Below, piece after piece: positions 9,603 to 18,860 of a DNA stretch of 64,000 nt. Within the stretch, counting starts at the first letter, position 1; each line of letters starts with the position of its first letter. Origin of the DNA: Trichocoleus desertorum ATA4-8-CV12 (GTDB taxonomy: Bacteria > Cyanobacteriota > Cyanobacteriia > FACHB-46); assembly GCA_019358975.1 (NCBI GenBank), contig JAHHIL010000003.1, positions 124,001-188,000 of the forward strand, read 5' to 3'. The notes beneath the pieces are model-generated. The model was not told the origin of the DNA. It saw nothing but the letters and a program-made list of their open reading frames with translations, and searched no databases. The position numbers and the translations under genes were made by a program.

Positions 9603-9974
9603 GTGTTTACTTTCCCTGACCCTCCCTACTTCTTACTGGTTGCTGGCCTCCTGATCAGCATCACTTCTGGGGTCGCATTTGAGGCGACTCTGAAGCAAGC
9701 GGTACAAGATTGGGCCAAAAATCGCTCTACTCGCACCCTCGCAGCGTTGCAAGGCATGCAGCTTTTTGTGCCTTTTGTAGGAATCACCGCAGGTGCCTGT
9801 CTCTTTCTAGGTTCTGGGATGGAAATCTTTGGCTTTAGCACCAAGTTGTCCTACGCCCTCTCTTTTCCCCTATCACTCTTTACTAGTTGGCTAGTTTGGT
9901 CGCAGTTGGGCAAAATTTTGATCCAGCTAGAGCAGGGTGGCTCACAAGCGCTGGATCTAGATTCATTCAACTAA
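9603..9974 (+). CDS. Small conserved membrane protein, unknown function
   Basis: 123 residues from a GTG at 9603 with a strong AGGAG eight bases upstream. Three hydrophobic segments are visible: about 8-25 (YFLLVAGLLISITSGVAF), 50-72 (LFVPFVGITAGACLFLGSG) and 80-100 (LSYALSFPLSLFTSWLVW). A short acidic tail follows. Composition resembles conserved hypothetical proteins of cyanobacteria. It lies 78 bp downstream of the ABC1 kinase gene on the same strand and could be co-transcribed with it. It converges with the TPR gene, with only 23 bp between stops. No catalytic residues can be assigned. Confidence 0.7.
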   Translation: MFTFPDPPYFLLVAGLLISITSGVAFEATLKQAVQDWAKNRSTRTLAALQGMQLFVPFVGITAGACLFLGSGMEIFGFSTKLSYALSFPLSLFTSWLVWSQLGKILIQLEQGGSQALDLDSFN

Positions 9975-9997
9975 CTCGGCCCACATTAGGCTGGGTC

Positions 9998-10924
9998 TCA
10001 AGGTACTGACGCACTACCTGCCTGAGCCTGTTTTAGTTGCTGTTCAGCATTGGCGGCCCAGGCAGTATTGTTTTGAGCGGTGTAGAGGTCTTTAGCGTAC
10101 TGCAAGACCTGTTGGGCATCTTTGTACTGCCCTTGCCGCAGAAACACTAACCCAGCCCCGTAGTAAGCATTGGCATAGTTAGAGTTTGCCTCTGCCGCCT
10201 GTCTAAAAGCTGCCAAAGCTTCTGGCAACTGTCCCTGCTTCATCAAAATCGATCCCAAGTTGTAATGCGCTTCGGGATACTTGGGGCTAATTTTAATCGC
10301 TTCACGTAGAGCTGCGATCGCCTCAGACATTTTGCCCTGCTGCATATAAACCACACCGAGATGATAGGCAGGTTCTGGGGCGGTGGGGCTAAGCTGTTGT
10401 GCCCGCTTAAACGTTGCGATCGCCTGATCTAAAGCACCTTGCTGTTCTAGCACCAAGCCCAAGTTGTAATGAGCTAAACCCAGCTTCGGGTCTAGTTCTA
10501 GCGATCGCTGCAAATATTCTTTGGCTTGCTCTAAATTATTTCCTTCTAACAACGCTGCGCCTAAATTGGCATAGGCCAGGGCAAATTTCGGGTCTACCTG
10601 AGCCGCTTGATAAAAGGCATTGGCGGCGGGTTGCAGCTCACCTTTTTGGCGAAGTGCTAGACCTAAATTGTAGTGAGCTGCTGCCAGAGTGGGGTTTAGC
10701 TGGGTTGCTTTTTGGAAAGCCGCGATCGCTGGCTCTAGTTTGCCTTGCTGAACCGCTTGCAAGCCTTGCTGCATTAACCCCTCAGCAGTTTGGCTGGATT
10801 GAGCCTGAGCAACGAATCGTGATCCCATTTGCCCACCCCAACTGGTGTGAAACAATCCTAGCTGGAGCAGCACAGCCACACCCATCCAACTCAACCTAGA
10901 GACAAATCGATTGTGGTTTTTCAT
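9998..10924 (-). CDS. Secreted/periplasmic tetratricopeptide repeat protein
   Basis: The open frame reaches 11077, but the ATG at 10924 is chosen because ATAGGAG lies 10 bases upstream and it begins a classic signal peptide (MKNHNRF, then a hydrophobic core, ending at FVAQAQSS). This gives 308 residues. From about residue 48 there are seven or more consecutive 34-residue TPR units, with recurring A-HYNLGL---G and P--A consensus positions. It is a protein-protein interaction scaffold probably exported to the periplasm or lumen. Many cyanobacterial photosystem and pilus assembly factors have this form, but nothing in the context indicates the partner. The 51-residue N-terminal extension of the longer frame is judged non-coding. 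Confidence 0.85.
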   Translation of the reverse strand: MKNHNRFVSRLSWMGVAVLLQLGLFHTSWGGQMGSRFVAQAQSSQTAEGLMQQGLQAVQQGKLEPAIAAFQKATQLNPTLAAAHYNLGLALRQKGELQPAANAFYQAAQVDPKFALAYANLGAALLEGNNLEQAKEYLQRSLELDPKLGLAHYNLGLVLEQQGALDQAIATFKRAQQLSPTAPEPAYHLGVVYMQQGKMSEAIAALREAIKISPKYPEAHYNLGSILMKQGQLPEALAAFRQAAEANSNYANAYYGAGLVFLRQGQYKDAQQVLQYAKDLYTAQNNTAWAANAEQQLKQAQAGSASVP

Positions 10925-11540
10925 CCGGGCTGAACTCCTATCACACATGCTGCTTTTTGCACTGTAAACTGCCTGGGTTAGAGAATGGAACTCTGACTCG
11001 TGAACTGAGCTCATACAAGTATTTATCTGGTTGTAAACGAGCGATCGCTTTTGATGCAACAGGCAGGTATTGATCAACGGTTAGGGAAGGCGGATTTTTG
11101 ACAGTTTGTTAAAGGGGAAAACAGCTTTAAATAAGCTCAATAGAGGCTAATTTTTTGTTAAACGAGCTTAGATCTTTAAGGCAAGCTAAAAATAGTTATT
11201 GAGTAATTCTCAAGTAAAAATATTGGCAATTTATTCTGTGAATTAAGTTGAATTTCAGCCTCCTTCTGCTCCTTATAAATTGACATGAAGCTATTCTTGA
11301 CAACCCTGATTTTATTTGTGCCAGCATTTAGTCAAGCGGAAAAATGTGAATTAACAGCTTGAGAACTGTAAAGACACATCAAACAACTGTTACATAAAAT
11401 TTTGATAACGAAGTTCCACTTTCTGATCCTAGGCGCGTTAACCTAAGCTTTAAGCAATTCAGATTTCTGTGTTGGAAGCTGAGCAGTTATCTCCATTGCC
11501 GCTTTACTTTTTTCACATAATTAAATAAGGAGAGCGACCT
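10925..11540. other. Divergent intergenic region between TPR and EF-G-like genes
   Basis: This 616-bp region separates two divergent genes and should hold both promoters. It is AT-rich in the middle (about 11100-11420), with several T-rich tracts. An AAGGAG ribosome binding site lies just before the ATG at 11541. No ORF with coding character, no tRNA and no clear terminator were found. The length of leader upstream of the EF-G paralogue is notable, but no structured RNA element could be recognised. Confidence 0.45.
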
Positions 11541-13592
11541 ATGAACAACAAAGTAGAGGTGGGTTCGCGAAATGTAGCCATTGTTGGTCCTTATCTGAGT
11601 GGAAAAACCACGCTTCTCGAAAGTCTTTTATCGGTCACGGGGGCGATTAACCGTAAAGGTCGGGTGCAAGACCGTAATACCGTAGGGGACAGTGCCGCTG
11701 AAGCCCGCGATCGCCAAATGAGTGTGGAAATAAACGCCGCCAGTACTGAATATGGCGGCGTTCGTTTTACGTTTGTAGATTGTCCCGGTTCGGTTGAATT
11801 TGCTCAAGAAACTTACAATGCTTTGATTGGTGTCGATGCTGCGATCGTGGTTTGTGAAGCGGTTAGCGATCGCGTCCTCACCCTCGCTCCCTTATTTAAG
11901 TTTTTGGATGACTGGGAAATTCCCCATCTCGTCTTTATTAACAAAATGGACCGCGCCACCTCTCACTACATGGACGTGCTCCAGGCGCTGAAGTCCGTTT
12001 CTAGTCGGCCACTAGTACCGCATCAATACCCGATTGCCCAAGGCGAAGAGATTGTGGGTTTTATCGACTTGGTGAGCGAGCAAGCTTATCACTACCATCC
12101 GGGTGCGCCTGCTGACCCAGTGCCCCTCCCAGACGCACTTCGGAGTGAGGAACAAGCCGCACGGGCGGAGATGCTGGAAACTCTAGCCGACTTTGACGAT
12201 CATCTTTTAGAAGAACTGCTTGAAGAAATTAACCCCTCCGAAGAAGAAATTCTGCAAGATCTAAAAATGGATCTGGGCGCAGATTTGATCGTGCCTGTCT
12301 TCATTGGCGTGGCAGAGCAAGATTGTGGCGTTAGGCCGCTATTAGAAGCCTTGCTGCGAGAGGCACCCAATGCCGAAGCCACCGCAGAACACAGAGGCAC
12401 GGTGCTCAGCGCTAAGGCTCCACTAGCTCAAGTGCTCAAAACCTACTACACCCCGCAAGGTGGCAAGCTCTCTTTAGTCCGGGTTTGGCAAGGCACAATT
12501 ACTGATGGCATGACCTTAAATGGGGTGCGAGTGGGTGGTCTATATCGCATGATGGGCCAGCAAACCCACACTTTAACGAAGGCTCCAGCAGGCGAAATCA
12601 TTGCCATTAGCCGATTGGAAGGCGTGAAGACTGGGGACACCCTCACTACGGCTGATTCTCAACCGACTGCCGAATTGCCGAAAGCCGAACGTATAGCTCC
12701 CGTCTTTGCCCTCGCCATTACCCCTGAGAAACGCAACGATGAAGTGAAACTCAGCAGTGCCCTGACCAAATTGTTAGAAGAAGACCCCTCTCTCGCTTGG
12801 GAGCAACACGGCGACACCCACGAAGTGATTCTTTGGGGGCAAGGCGATATTCACTTGCAGGTAGCACTCGATCGCTTGCGGCGGAAATATAACTTGCCCA
12901 TGAGCACCCATCTGCCCCAAGTACCCTACAAGGAAACGATCCGCAAACCCACCTCTTCTCACGGTCGCTACAAGCACCAAACTGGGGGACATGGGCAGTT
13001 TGGCGATGTTCACCTAGACATCAAGCCATTGCCACGAGGAGAAGGCTTTAACTTTAAGGAAACGATTGTCGGGGGTGTGGTGCCACGGCAGTACATTCCA
13101 GGTGTAGAAACGGGGGTGCGAGAGTTCCTGGTGCATGGGCCGCTCGGTTTCCCAGTGGTGGATGTAGCTGTGACGCTTACCAACGGTTCCTACCACAACG
13201 TCGATAGCTCGGAGCAAGCCTTTAAGCAAGCAGCGCGGATTGCCATGCAGGAGGGCATGACCCAGTGTGAACCGACGCTACTAGAGCCGATTCTGGCGAT
13301 CGAGATTTCTGTGCCCACCGAATTCACATCCAAAGTGCTGAAGCTGGTGAGCGGACGGCGAGGGCAAATTCTGGGTTATGCCGCTAAAAACGGTTGGCAT
13401 GGTTGGGATGAAGTGGCGGCTCACTTACCCCAAGCGGAAATGCACGATCTGATTGTAGAGTTGCGATCGCTAACGATGGGAGTTGGCTACTTCCATTGGG
13501 AAGCACATCACCTACAAGAAGTTCCAGAAAAGCTGGCTGAGAAAGTGCTAGCCTCCAACAGTACCAACAGCAACGGGAACCATCGGCACTAA
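11541..13592 (+). CDS. Elongation factor G-like GTPase (divergent FusA paralogue)
   Basis: 683 residues, close to normal EF-G length, with domains I-V recognisable. The G1 P-loop is GPYLSGKT (residues 16-23), G3 is DCPGS (80-84) and G4 is NKMD near 134. The C-terminal domain IV segment GHGQFGDVHLDIKPLPRGEGF and domain V (LRSLTMGVGYFHWEAHHL) are present. Two differences from canonical EF-G are visible. The switch I motif normally reading RGITI is RQMSVEI, and the catalytic His of DTPGH is replaced by Ser. This places it in the EF-G-like group whose cellular role is unsettled; it is unlikely to be the main translocase. It has AAGGAG before the ATG and is monocistronic. Confidence 0.9.
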   Translation: MNNKVEVGSRNVAIVGPYLSGKTTLLESLLSVTGAINRKGRVQDRNTVGDSAAEARDRQMSVEINAASTEYGGVRFTFVDCPGSVEFAQETYNALIGVDAAIVVCEAVSDRVLTLAPLFKFLDDWEIPHLVFINKMDRATSHYMDVLQALKSVSSRPLVPHQYPIAQGEEIVGFIDLVSEQAYHYHPGAPADPVPLPDALRSEEQAARAEMLETLADFDDHLLEELLEEINPSEEEILQDLKMDLGADLIVPVFIGVAEQDCGVRPLLEALLREAPNAEATAEHRGTVLSAKAPLAQVLKTYYTPQGGKLSLVRVWQGTITDGMTLNGVRVGGLYRMMGQQTHTLTKAPAGEIIAISRLEGVKTGDTLTTADSQPTAELPKAERIAPVFALAITPEKRNDEVKLSSALTKLLEEDPSLAWEQHGDTHEVILWGQGDIHLQVALDRLRRKYNLPMSTHLPQVPYKETIRKPTSSHGRYKHQTGGHGQFGDVHLDIKPLPRGEGFNFKETIVGGVVPRQYIPGVETGVREFLVHGPLGFPVVDVAVTLTNGSYHNVDSSEQAFKQAARIAMQEGMTQCEPTLLEPILAIEISVPTEFTSKVLKLVSGRRGQILGYAAKNGWHGWDEVAAHLPQAEMHDLIVELRSLTMGVGYFHWEAHHLQEVPEKLAEKVLASNSTNSNGNHRH

Positions 13593-13692
13593 GTTTCTGC
13601 CTTGCCAAAGGCTATAGACTGGCCTTCTGGTAGACGCTAAAGCTAAGCGGAGAGTGGCATATCAGACAATACAGGTTATCTGGTATGTCACT

Positions 13693-13917
13693 ATGTTTAG
13701 CTTATTAGAAACCACTATTCGGCCACTGCAACTGAATTCCCAGGTGCTAGAGGTGGCCTATGAACTGTATTTAGAAGCACCCCAGGCAAGCCATCCTGGC
13801 ATTAACCTACAAGAACTCTCCCGACGCACTGGAGCCAGTTTGATGGAGTGCCGCAATGCAATTGTTGAAGCGAATCAAGTAGGCAGATTCCCCAATTGCT
13901 CTTTGTACACAGCATGA
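13693..13917 (+). CDS. Small hypothetical protein with HTH-like segment
   Basis: 74 residues if started at the ATG at 13693; the frame is open upstream to a GTG at 13654, which would add 13 residues. The centre (INLQELSRRTGASLMECRNAIVEANQVG) looks like a helix-turn-helix or winged-helix core, but the protein is too short to be sure. Its stop codon overlaps the ATG of the next gene in the four-base ATGA arrangement, indicating translational coupling with the acyltransferase-like gene. Function unknown. Confidence 0.55.
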   Translation: MFSLLETTIRPLQLNSQVLEVAYELYLEAPQASHPGINLQELSRRTGASLMECRNAIVEANQVGRFPNCSLYTA

Positions 13918-15023
13918 ATTGGGATCACACAGCCTATACCAATGACAGCGAATCTCCCTACGATCCGCCCCTGAACTCTGCGACTCAGCATTGTTCTTCG
14001 ACGCTGAAGCCCCACTCTGCTTATCATTGGAGCTGGTTTGACTGGTTCTGCCTCTGGTATCCGCCAGGCTGGCTGATTTTATTTAATCGCCACTGGCAGC
14101 ACTACCACGACGATCCTGAAGGCTGGAATGGGTTAGAGTATGCTCTATTTCTGATTCCAGGTGGCTTTTACCTCGCCTCCCTAATCCGTTGGTTGCGCTT
14201 AGGTTGCCGTGCCCCTCACGCAGAAGCAGGTAAGATCGAGCCAACTTATCAGGAAGCGTTTCAAACTGAAATCTTAGCGCCAATTGTGCAGCGCTACTTC
14301 CGCGCAGAGCTACACCAGCTAGAGCATTTGCCCTCCACGGGTCCGCTAGTCGTGGCGATGAATCACGCTGGGATGTGCTTTCCTTGGGATTTCATCGGTT
14401 TGGGCTGGCTACTCAGGCAGCAGCGGGATTGGGTGATCCAGCCATTAGCCCACACCATTTTCTTTGACCATCCTTGGTTAAATTGGTGGCTCCCTCCAGG
14501 TTGGTCGCAAATTCTGGGTGGGTTACGAGCTGAACGACAAGACTTTGAAGCAGCAGTCGCCAACACAGATTCGGAAGTGGCAGTACTCTACGCCCCGGAA
14601 GGCTGGCGAGGATTAATTAAGGGGTGGCGACACCGTTATCAATTAACCACCTTCGACCCTAGTTTCATTCAAATTAGCGATCGCCATCAAGTACCCATTT
14701 TGCCCGTGACTTGCATTGGTAATGAGTCGTTGCACCCCTGGGCCTGGAACTTCAAAACCTTAGCGCGTTGGATTAAGCTACCTTTGTTTCCCGTTTCATT
14801 GCTGATGCTGGCGTTTGTGCTCTTTCCCTCAATGGGGGTTTGGGCAATGCGATCGCGGCTCAAGTACACGCTGCAACCGCTCTATCAACCTTGGCAAGAA
14901 GTTGCTATTACAGGTGAGCACAAGCGATCGCATGCTTACCAACAGGCACAAGACTTGCGATCGCAGCTACAAGATCAACTCAACCAGTTACGCAATAACG
15001 TAAAAAGAATGCCTAACGACTGA
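13914..15023 (+). CDS. Lysophospholipid acyltransferase-like membrane protein
   Basis: 369 residues from the ATG at 13914, which overlaps the preceding stop (ATGA); an upstream in-frame start at 13896 is less likely. Hydrophobic segments occur near residues 35-50 and 280-305. The block LPSTGPLVVAMNHAG resembles motif I of glycerol-phosphate acyltransferases, with NH and a downstream D. Here the spacing is HAGMCFPWD, so His and Asp are separated by seven residues rather than the usual four. A later LYAPEGWRG resembles motif III (FPEGTRS). It is thus probably a distant PlsC-fold enzyme acting on lipid acyl groups at a membrane, but the substrate is unknown. Several hits of HIP1 lie inside the gene. 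Confidence 0.62.
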   Translation: MNWDHTAYTNDSESPYDPPLNSATQHCSSTLKPHSAYHWSWFDWFCLWYPPGWLILFNRHWQHYHDDPEGWNGLEYALFLIPGGFYLASLIRWLRLGCRAPHAEAGKIEPTYQEAFQTEILAPIVQRYFRAELHQLEHLPSTGPLVVAMNHAGMCFPWDFIGLGWLLRQQRDWVIQPLAHTIFFDHPWLNWWLPPGWSQILGGLRAERQDFEAAVANTDSEVAVLYAPEGWRGLIKGWRHRYQLTTFDPSFIQISDRHQVPILPVTCIGNESLHPWAWNFKTLARWIKLPLFPVSLLMLAFVLFPSMGVWAMRSRLKYTLQPLYQPWQEVAITGEHKRSHAYQQAQDLRSQLQDQLNQLRNNVKRMPND

Positions 15024-15045
15024 AGTCGCGGCTACAAGAACAAAG

Positions 15046-15133
15046 ACCGCCTTCGCGGTTTCATTCCTAAAAAGGTGACTTTAGCCTGCGCAGGCAGGCT
15101 TGGTTCCGATAGCCCTAGGCTTTAGCCTACGGG
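15046..15133. repeat. Palindrome cluster between convergent genes
   Basis: Three successive inverted repeats lie in the 139-bp gap between two convergent genes. These are ACCGC-CTTC-GCGGT (15046-15059), the perfect palindrome GCCTGCGCAGGC (15084-15095), and CCCTAGGC-TTTA-GCCTACGGG (15113-15133). None is followed by a clear T-tract on either strand, though the position suits a bidirectional terminator. The composition is typical of dispersed cyanobacterial intergenic repeats. Confidence 0.6.
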
Positions 15134-15162
15134 ACTTTAGCGATTCGTGCAGGAGGTGTCTA

Positions 15163-16812
15163 TTATTTCAAGCTCACCGCTTTAGGTTTGAGGGCTAAAA
15201 GCATCTCGACTTGGGCGGTGGTCTTGTCTGGTTGCGTCACGGTGATACCAAGGCCACGGATCGAGTTCATCATGGCTGTCGCTTCTGGCGTGATGGCGCT
15301 GGTCTGGGTTTTTAAGAGGCTAGTGTTCATCACGGCCATGACTTTATCCATGTCGAGATAAAAGTAGCCCGCATTTGGTTTCGCCAAAGAACCTGTCACC
15401 GTTTTGAAGGCAGCACTTTGGTCCAAAGGTTGCTTAGCTGGCGCGGTCATGCCATCGATCAGTGGACTGCCTACTGCGATAAAGAGAGAGTTCTGGTTAA
15501 GCCAACCATGCCCTAGAACGCTTTCCTGTTGCGGCAACTTCCATTCTGTAATGGTTTTGCCCTCTACATTGCGTTGCGCCACCCGCATGAAGTTCTTTTG
15601 GGCGATCGCATCTAGTTTAGTCAAGGTCGCTTCGGCAGTTGCGCGATCGCTCGTTTCTAGAACTATCACGCCGCCAAACCCAACCGAAGACAGCACGCCT
15701 TGATTAAGGGCGATCGCCCCTAGGCCAAACTCTCCATCCATCCAACCAAACACTTCTTTGTCGGCATCCAGATTAACCGTTTGTAGTTGTTGCCTAACGG
15801 TGTCAACGACCACTTGACTTTGGGGCACGTCTTTCGCCTGCTCAACCATCGTCGTCCAGGCAGTCTTCAGACCTTGCCCAGTCACTAAAGCGAGGGTTTC
15901 GGTGGGAAAGGCGGCGACTACTTTTCCGGGGACTGGCTTATACTGCATTGCAGTTGCTTGGGGTTTAGCTTTGGCCTTGGCTTTCAACCGTAGCCCTGAC
16001 TCATCCACGCCCACGCCTACAACCAAAGATTCCACCTGATCTAGCTGCTGCATACTTTGCGGCGGTATCTGGGCCGCTTGAGGGCTGCTGGCAATCAGTT
16101 GTTTGACTGAAGTGCCATAGTTAGGCAAATAAATTTGGGCGATCGGATTTTCTACATCCACGCCCGTTGCCATCAGTTTCGCCGCACCGGATTTATCGGC
16201 AAAGGAAGGCGCACCTTTGAAGGTATCCACGGCCTGTTCTATCGTGGCTTTCTTGTCGGCAAGGACTAGGCGATCGCTAAGAACGGCGCTGTAAATAGTG
16301 CTCTTTGGCTGATCCTTTTGCGTCGTGGCTGAGATTTTAACGCCTTTGTAGTCGCTTTCCTGAGTTTTCACGCCAGGCTGGGACTTAGCTTGGTTAGCAA
16401 ATGTCAAGGCTTGAACTTTGTCTTTAATGCCTACAACCATCAGGGTATCCGACTGCTGAGCATTGCCAGAGGAGCTGGGCATCACTGCCACCATGACACT
16501 ACCTACCCAAGGCTTGAGGTCTTTGTCATAGTTGAGCTGGCTACCTTTGAGCATGGAAGATTGAAAGCTCTGCATGCCTTGACCGATGAGCTTCTGAGCC
16601 TCTGGAGTACCAAACTGTTGTAGTTGCGACCACCCTTTGGCATCACTGGAAATAAAAGTAGCCATCAGCGCTTCATCGGGCACCACTTCAGCACTGGCAG
16701 CAGGGCTAGATGAATCAGCAGTCGGCCCTCCTTTGAAGAACCAGTAAGCCGCACCTCCACCAACAACCGCAACTGCAAGGACAGGCAATAAAACTTTTTT
16801 GAAGGCAGACAT
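15163..16812 (-). CDS. DUF3352 domain-containing membrane-anchored protein
   Basis: 549 residues. A short basic N-terminus (MSAFKK) precedes one transmembrane segment (VLLPVLAVAVVGGGAAYWFF). The rest is an exported or lumen-side DUF3352 domain with the characteristic opening PDEALMATFISSDAKGWSQLQQFGTPEAQ. It then follows the family pattern of repeated modules: a DKDLKPWVG turn, a DRLVLADKKATIEQAVDTFKG block and an EVFGWMDGEFGLG block. DUF3352 proteins are widespread in cyanobacteria; their function is not known. A second family member lies at 20697-22445, so the pair may be an ancient duplication. The ATG at 16812 has GGAGAA upstream (AGGAGAACTTTGTTTCC). Confidence 0.9.
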   Translation of the reverse strand: MSAFKKVLLPVLAVAVVGGGAAYWFFKGGPTADSSSPAASAEVVPDEALMATFISSDAKGWSQLQQFGTPEAQKLIGQGMQSFQSSMLKGSQLNYDKDLKPWVGSVMVAVMPSSSGNAQQSDTLMVVGIKDKVQALTFANQAKSQPGVKTQESDYKGVKISATTQKDQPKSTIYSAVLSDRLVLADKKATIEQAVDTFKGAPSFADKSGAAKLMATGVDVENPIAQIYLPNYGTSVKQLIASSPQAAQIPPQSMQQLDQVESLVVGVGVDESGLRLKAKAKAKPQATAMQYKPVPGKVVAAFPTETLALVTGQGLKTAWTTMVEQAKDVPQSQVVVDTVRQQLQTVNLDADKEVFGWMDGEFGLGAIALNQGVLSSVGFGGVIVLETSDRATAEATLTKLDAIAQKNFMRVAQRNVEGKTITEWKLPQQESVLGHGWLNQNSLFIAVGSPLIDGMTAPAKQPLDQSAAFKTVTGSLAKPNAGYFYLDMDKVMAVMNTSLLKTQTSAITPEATAMMNSIRGLGITVTQPDKTTAQVEMLLALKPKAVSLK

Positions 16813-16996
16813 GGAAACAAAGTTCTCCTAGAAGGATGGAATCTTAAGAGCTAATCTCAATCGGGGCAAAAGCTAAGACAAAGATTCAAGTTGGGTTTCA
16901 ATTTGGGCTTGAGATCAGAAACACAATTCTTCGGCCTGATTCCAGTGTTCCCTGCCACAATGGATCAAAGATTGGGCCGTTCTTTAAGAAATTCTT

Positions 16997-18151
16997 GTGA
17001 TTAACAACAGAGTTGAAGCGATTTTGCACCGCGCCTTAGTGGGTGATGATATTTCTCCCGAAGCAGGAGTGACGCTGCTGCAACAGACAGAGCCAGATGC
17101 GATCGCAGCCATCCGATCAGCAGCCGATCAATTGCGCCAGCAGCAAGCAGGCAACACTGTCACTTATGTGATTAATCGCAATATCAACTTCACCAATATT
17201 TGTGAGCAGCACTGTAGCTTCTGTGCCTTTCGTCGAGATGAGGGAGACGAGGGGGCTTACTGGCTTGACAACGCCAAAGTTCTCGAAAAAGCCACAGATG
17301 CAGTGCAACGGGGGGCCACTGAAATTTGTATGCAAGGCGGGTTGAATCTAGAAGCCAAGCTCAACGGCAGTTCCCTAGCCTACTATTGCCAAGTGGTAGA
17401 AACGATTACTCGCCAGTTTCCCCACCTGCACCTCCACGCTTTTTCACCTCAGGAAGTGCAGTTCATCGCGCGGGAAGATAATTTAAGTTACACGGAAGTG
17501 ATTAGGGCTTTACAAGCAGCGGGCGTTGGCTCCATGCCAGGAACCGCCGCCGAAGTGTTAGATGATGAAGTGCGTCGCATTCTTTGTCCAGAAAAGACTG
17601 ATAGTGCAACTTGGCTAGAAATTGTGGCGACTGCTCACCGCTTAGGCATGCCCACGACTAGCACCATGCTCTCCGGTCACATCGAAACGCCGGAGCAACA
17701 GATCAAACACTTGGATTTGCTGCGATCGCTCCAGCAATCTGCTCAAGACCGTGGCGATCGCGGCATCACTGAGTTTATTTTGTTGCCATTTGTCGGTCAG
17801 GAAGCCCCGAAACCATTACGTCGTCGGGTCGGACGCGATCAACCGATTCTGGCCGATGCTTTGCTGCTGATGGCAGTGGCTCGCATCTACTTAGGCCGCT
17901 GGATTCCCAACCATCAACCCAGTTGGGTCAAGCTCGGTTTGGCAGGAGCAACCGAAGCTCTGACTTGGGGCTGCAACGACATCGGCGGCACCTTGATGGA
18001 AGAACACATCACCACAATGGCAGGAGCCCAAGGCGGCACCTGTATGGAAGTTGATACGCTCCAAGCCGCAATTAGCTCTCTAGGCCGACCCTATCAACAG
18101 CGAGATACCCTGTATAACGCGATCGCCACTCCAACTCTAGTGACCTCTTGA
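16997..18151 (+). CDS. cofH: FO synthase subunit CofH (radical SAM)
   Basis: 384 residues, GTG start at 16997. The radical SAM cluster motif CxxxCxxC is present as C69, C73, C76 (in [12 protein letters not shown]). It is followed by CofH-type sequence: [34 protein letters not shown] and the C-terminal [10 protein letters not shown]. CofH, with CofG, joins 5-amino-6-ribitylamino-uracil and tyrosine to make 7,8-didemethyl-8-hydroxy-5-deazariboflavin (FO). In cyanobacteria FO serves mainly as an antenna chromophore of photolyases. CofG is not in this window, as is usual where the two subunits are encoded apart. Divergent from the DUF3352 gene. Confidence 0.95.
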   Translation: MINNRVEAILHRALVGDDISPEAGVTLLQQTEPDAIAAIRSAADQLRQQQAGNTVTYVINRNINFTNICEQHCSFCAFRRDEGDEGAYWLDNAKVLEKATDAVQRGATEICMQGGLNLEAKLNGSSLAYYCQVVETITRQFPHLHLHAFSPQEVQFIAREDNLSYTEVIRALQAAGVGSMPGTAAEVLDDEVRRILCPEKTDSATWLEIVATAHRLGMPTTSTMLSGHIETPEQQIKHLDLLRSLQQSAQDRGDRGITEFILLPFVGQEAPKPLRRRVGRDQPILADALLLMAVARIYLGRWIPNHQPSWVKLGLAGATEALTWGCNDIGGTLMEEHITTMAGAQGGTCMEVDTLQAAISSLGRPYQQRDTLYNAIATPTLVTS

Positions 18152-18215
18152 ACCACTGCCTAAACTTCACGCTTGGATGCCTGAAAGTCTGCAATCTTGG
18201 AATATAAGCTGCCTT

Positions 18216-18245
18216 CGTTCCGGTGCAGCGGGGTTGTTATGCGGC
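18216..18245. repeat. 30-bp direct repeat, copy 1 (after toxin gene)
   Basis: CGTTCCGGTGCAGCGGGGTT begins a 30-bp sequence that recurs at 19031-19060 with 28 of 30 bases identical and in the same orientation. Read on the minus strand it begins GCCGCATAACAACCCCGCTG and starts eight bases after the stop codon of the VapC-like gene. The two copies bracket the toxin-antitoxin pair. Confidence 0.85.
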
Positions 18246-18253
18246 AAACTTAC

Positions 18254-18649
18254 TCACCAACCCACTGTTTGCAAATTTTCTACCTCTTGAAAATGGGCAT
18301 CCCGCGTTACCAGAATCAGATCATGCTGTAGTGCAAGAGCTGCAATCCAAATATCATTTTCAGGCAATGGACGGCCTTTGAGCCTCAATTTATTCTTAAC
18401 TTCGCCATAGTGCCGAGCCGTTTCAGCGTCACACACCAATATTGTGCTGCTAGCAACTAATTCATCAATTCTTGCTAAATTTGCTTCAATTCGCCCTGAT
18501 CTCCTGGCTCCGTAACACAACTCGCCAATGACAATGCTTGGAATGAAAACTTCGCTGGCTTGAGCAAGATTTTCTTTGACGATCGCCTCATCTGCGAAAA
18601 GCGCAATAACGATGTTGGTATCGAGCAAAAACCTACCACTCATCGACAT
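18254..18649 (-). CDS. vapC: VapC-family PIN-domain toxin (type II TA)
   Basis: 131 residues, the usual PIN toxin length. The acidic active-site residues are visible: D10 in LLDTNIVIALF, a Glu in VIGELCYGA near residue 42, an Asp in ENDIWIAALAL near 100, and a last Asp in VTRDAHF near 117. This is the four-acid Mg-binding set of VapC RNases, which typically cut tRNA or rRNA. The start codon (ATG 18649, or 18643) lies inside the end of the antitoxin gene, overlapping by about 17 bases, which supports coupled translation. The gene sits in an AT-rich accessory patch with a 30-bp repeat just after its stop. Confidence 0.9.
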   Translation of the reverse strand: MSMSGRFLLDTNIVIALFADEAIVKENLAQASEVFIPSIVIGELCYGARRSGRIEANLARIDELVASSTILVCDAETARHYGEVKNKLRLKGRPLPENDIWIAALALQHDLILVTRDAHFQEVENLQTVGW

Positions 18650-18860
18650 CTATCTGTTCACAATCTTGCTCAATTGCCTCACGCATTAACTGAAGGTCAT
18701 CAGAAGAAATTGAACCAGCAAAACGCAACAACTGCTGCCCAGGCGTACCTCGAACTTCCGTTTTTACCAATGATCGAACAAATTCAAGCACCTGCCATTG
18801 CAAATGCTGAGGCATGACCTTTAATTGTTCAACAACTTCGTCGATGATAGGAATATTCAT
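18633..18860 (-). CDS. DUF2281-like antitoxin partner of VapC
   Basis: 75 residues. The reading frame is open much further upstream (to 19070), but the ATG at 18860 is clearly the start because AAGGAGGG lies five bases before it. The segment EQLKVMPQHLQWQVLEFVRSL matches short DUF2281-type proteins that in cyanobacteria commonly precede PIN toxins. The acidic C-terminus (SSDDLQLMREAIEQDCEQIDVDEW) would bind and block the toxin. It overlaps the toxin gene and is presumably autoregulated with it, though no operator was identified. Confidence 0.85.
   Translation of the reverse strand: MNIPIIDEVVEQLKVMPQHLQWQVLEFVRSLVKTEVRGTPGQQLLRFAGSISSDDLQLMREAIEQDCEQIDVDEW

Noticed and set aside
10414-10899. 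161-residue plus-strand frame opposite the TPR gene
   Set aside because: It lies fully inside the strongly supported TPR gene on the other strand, has no ribosome binding site, and its composition follows the TPR repeat pattern.
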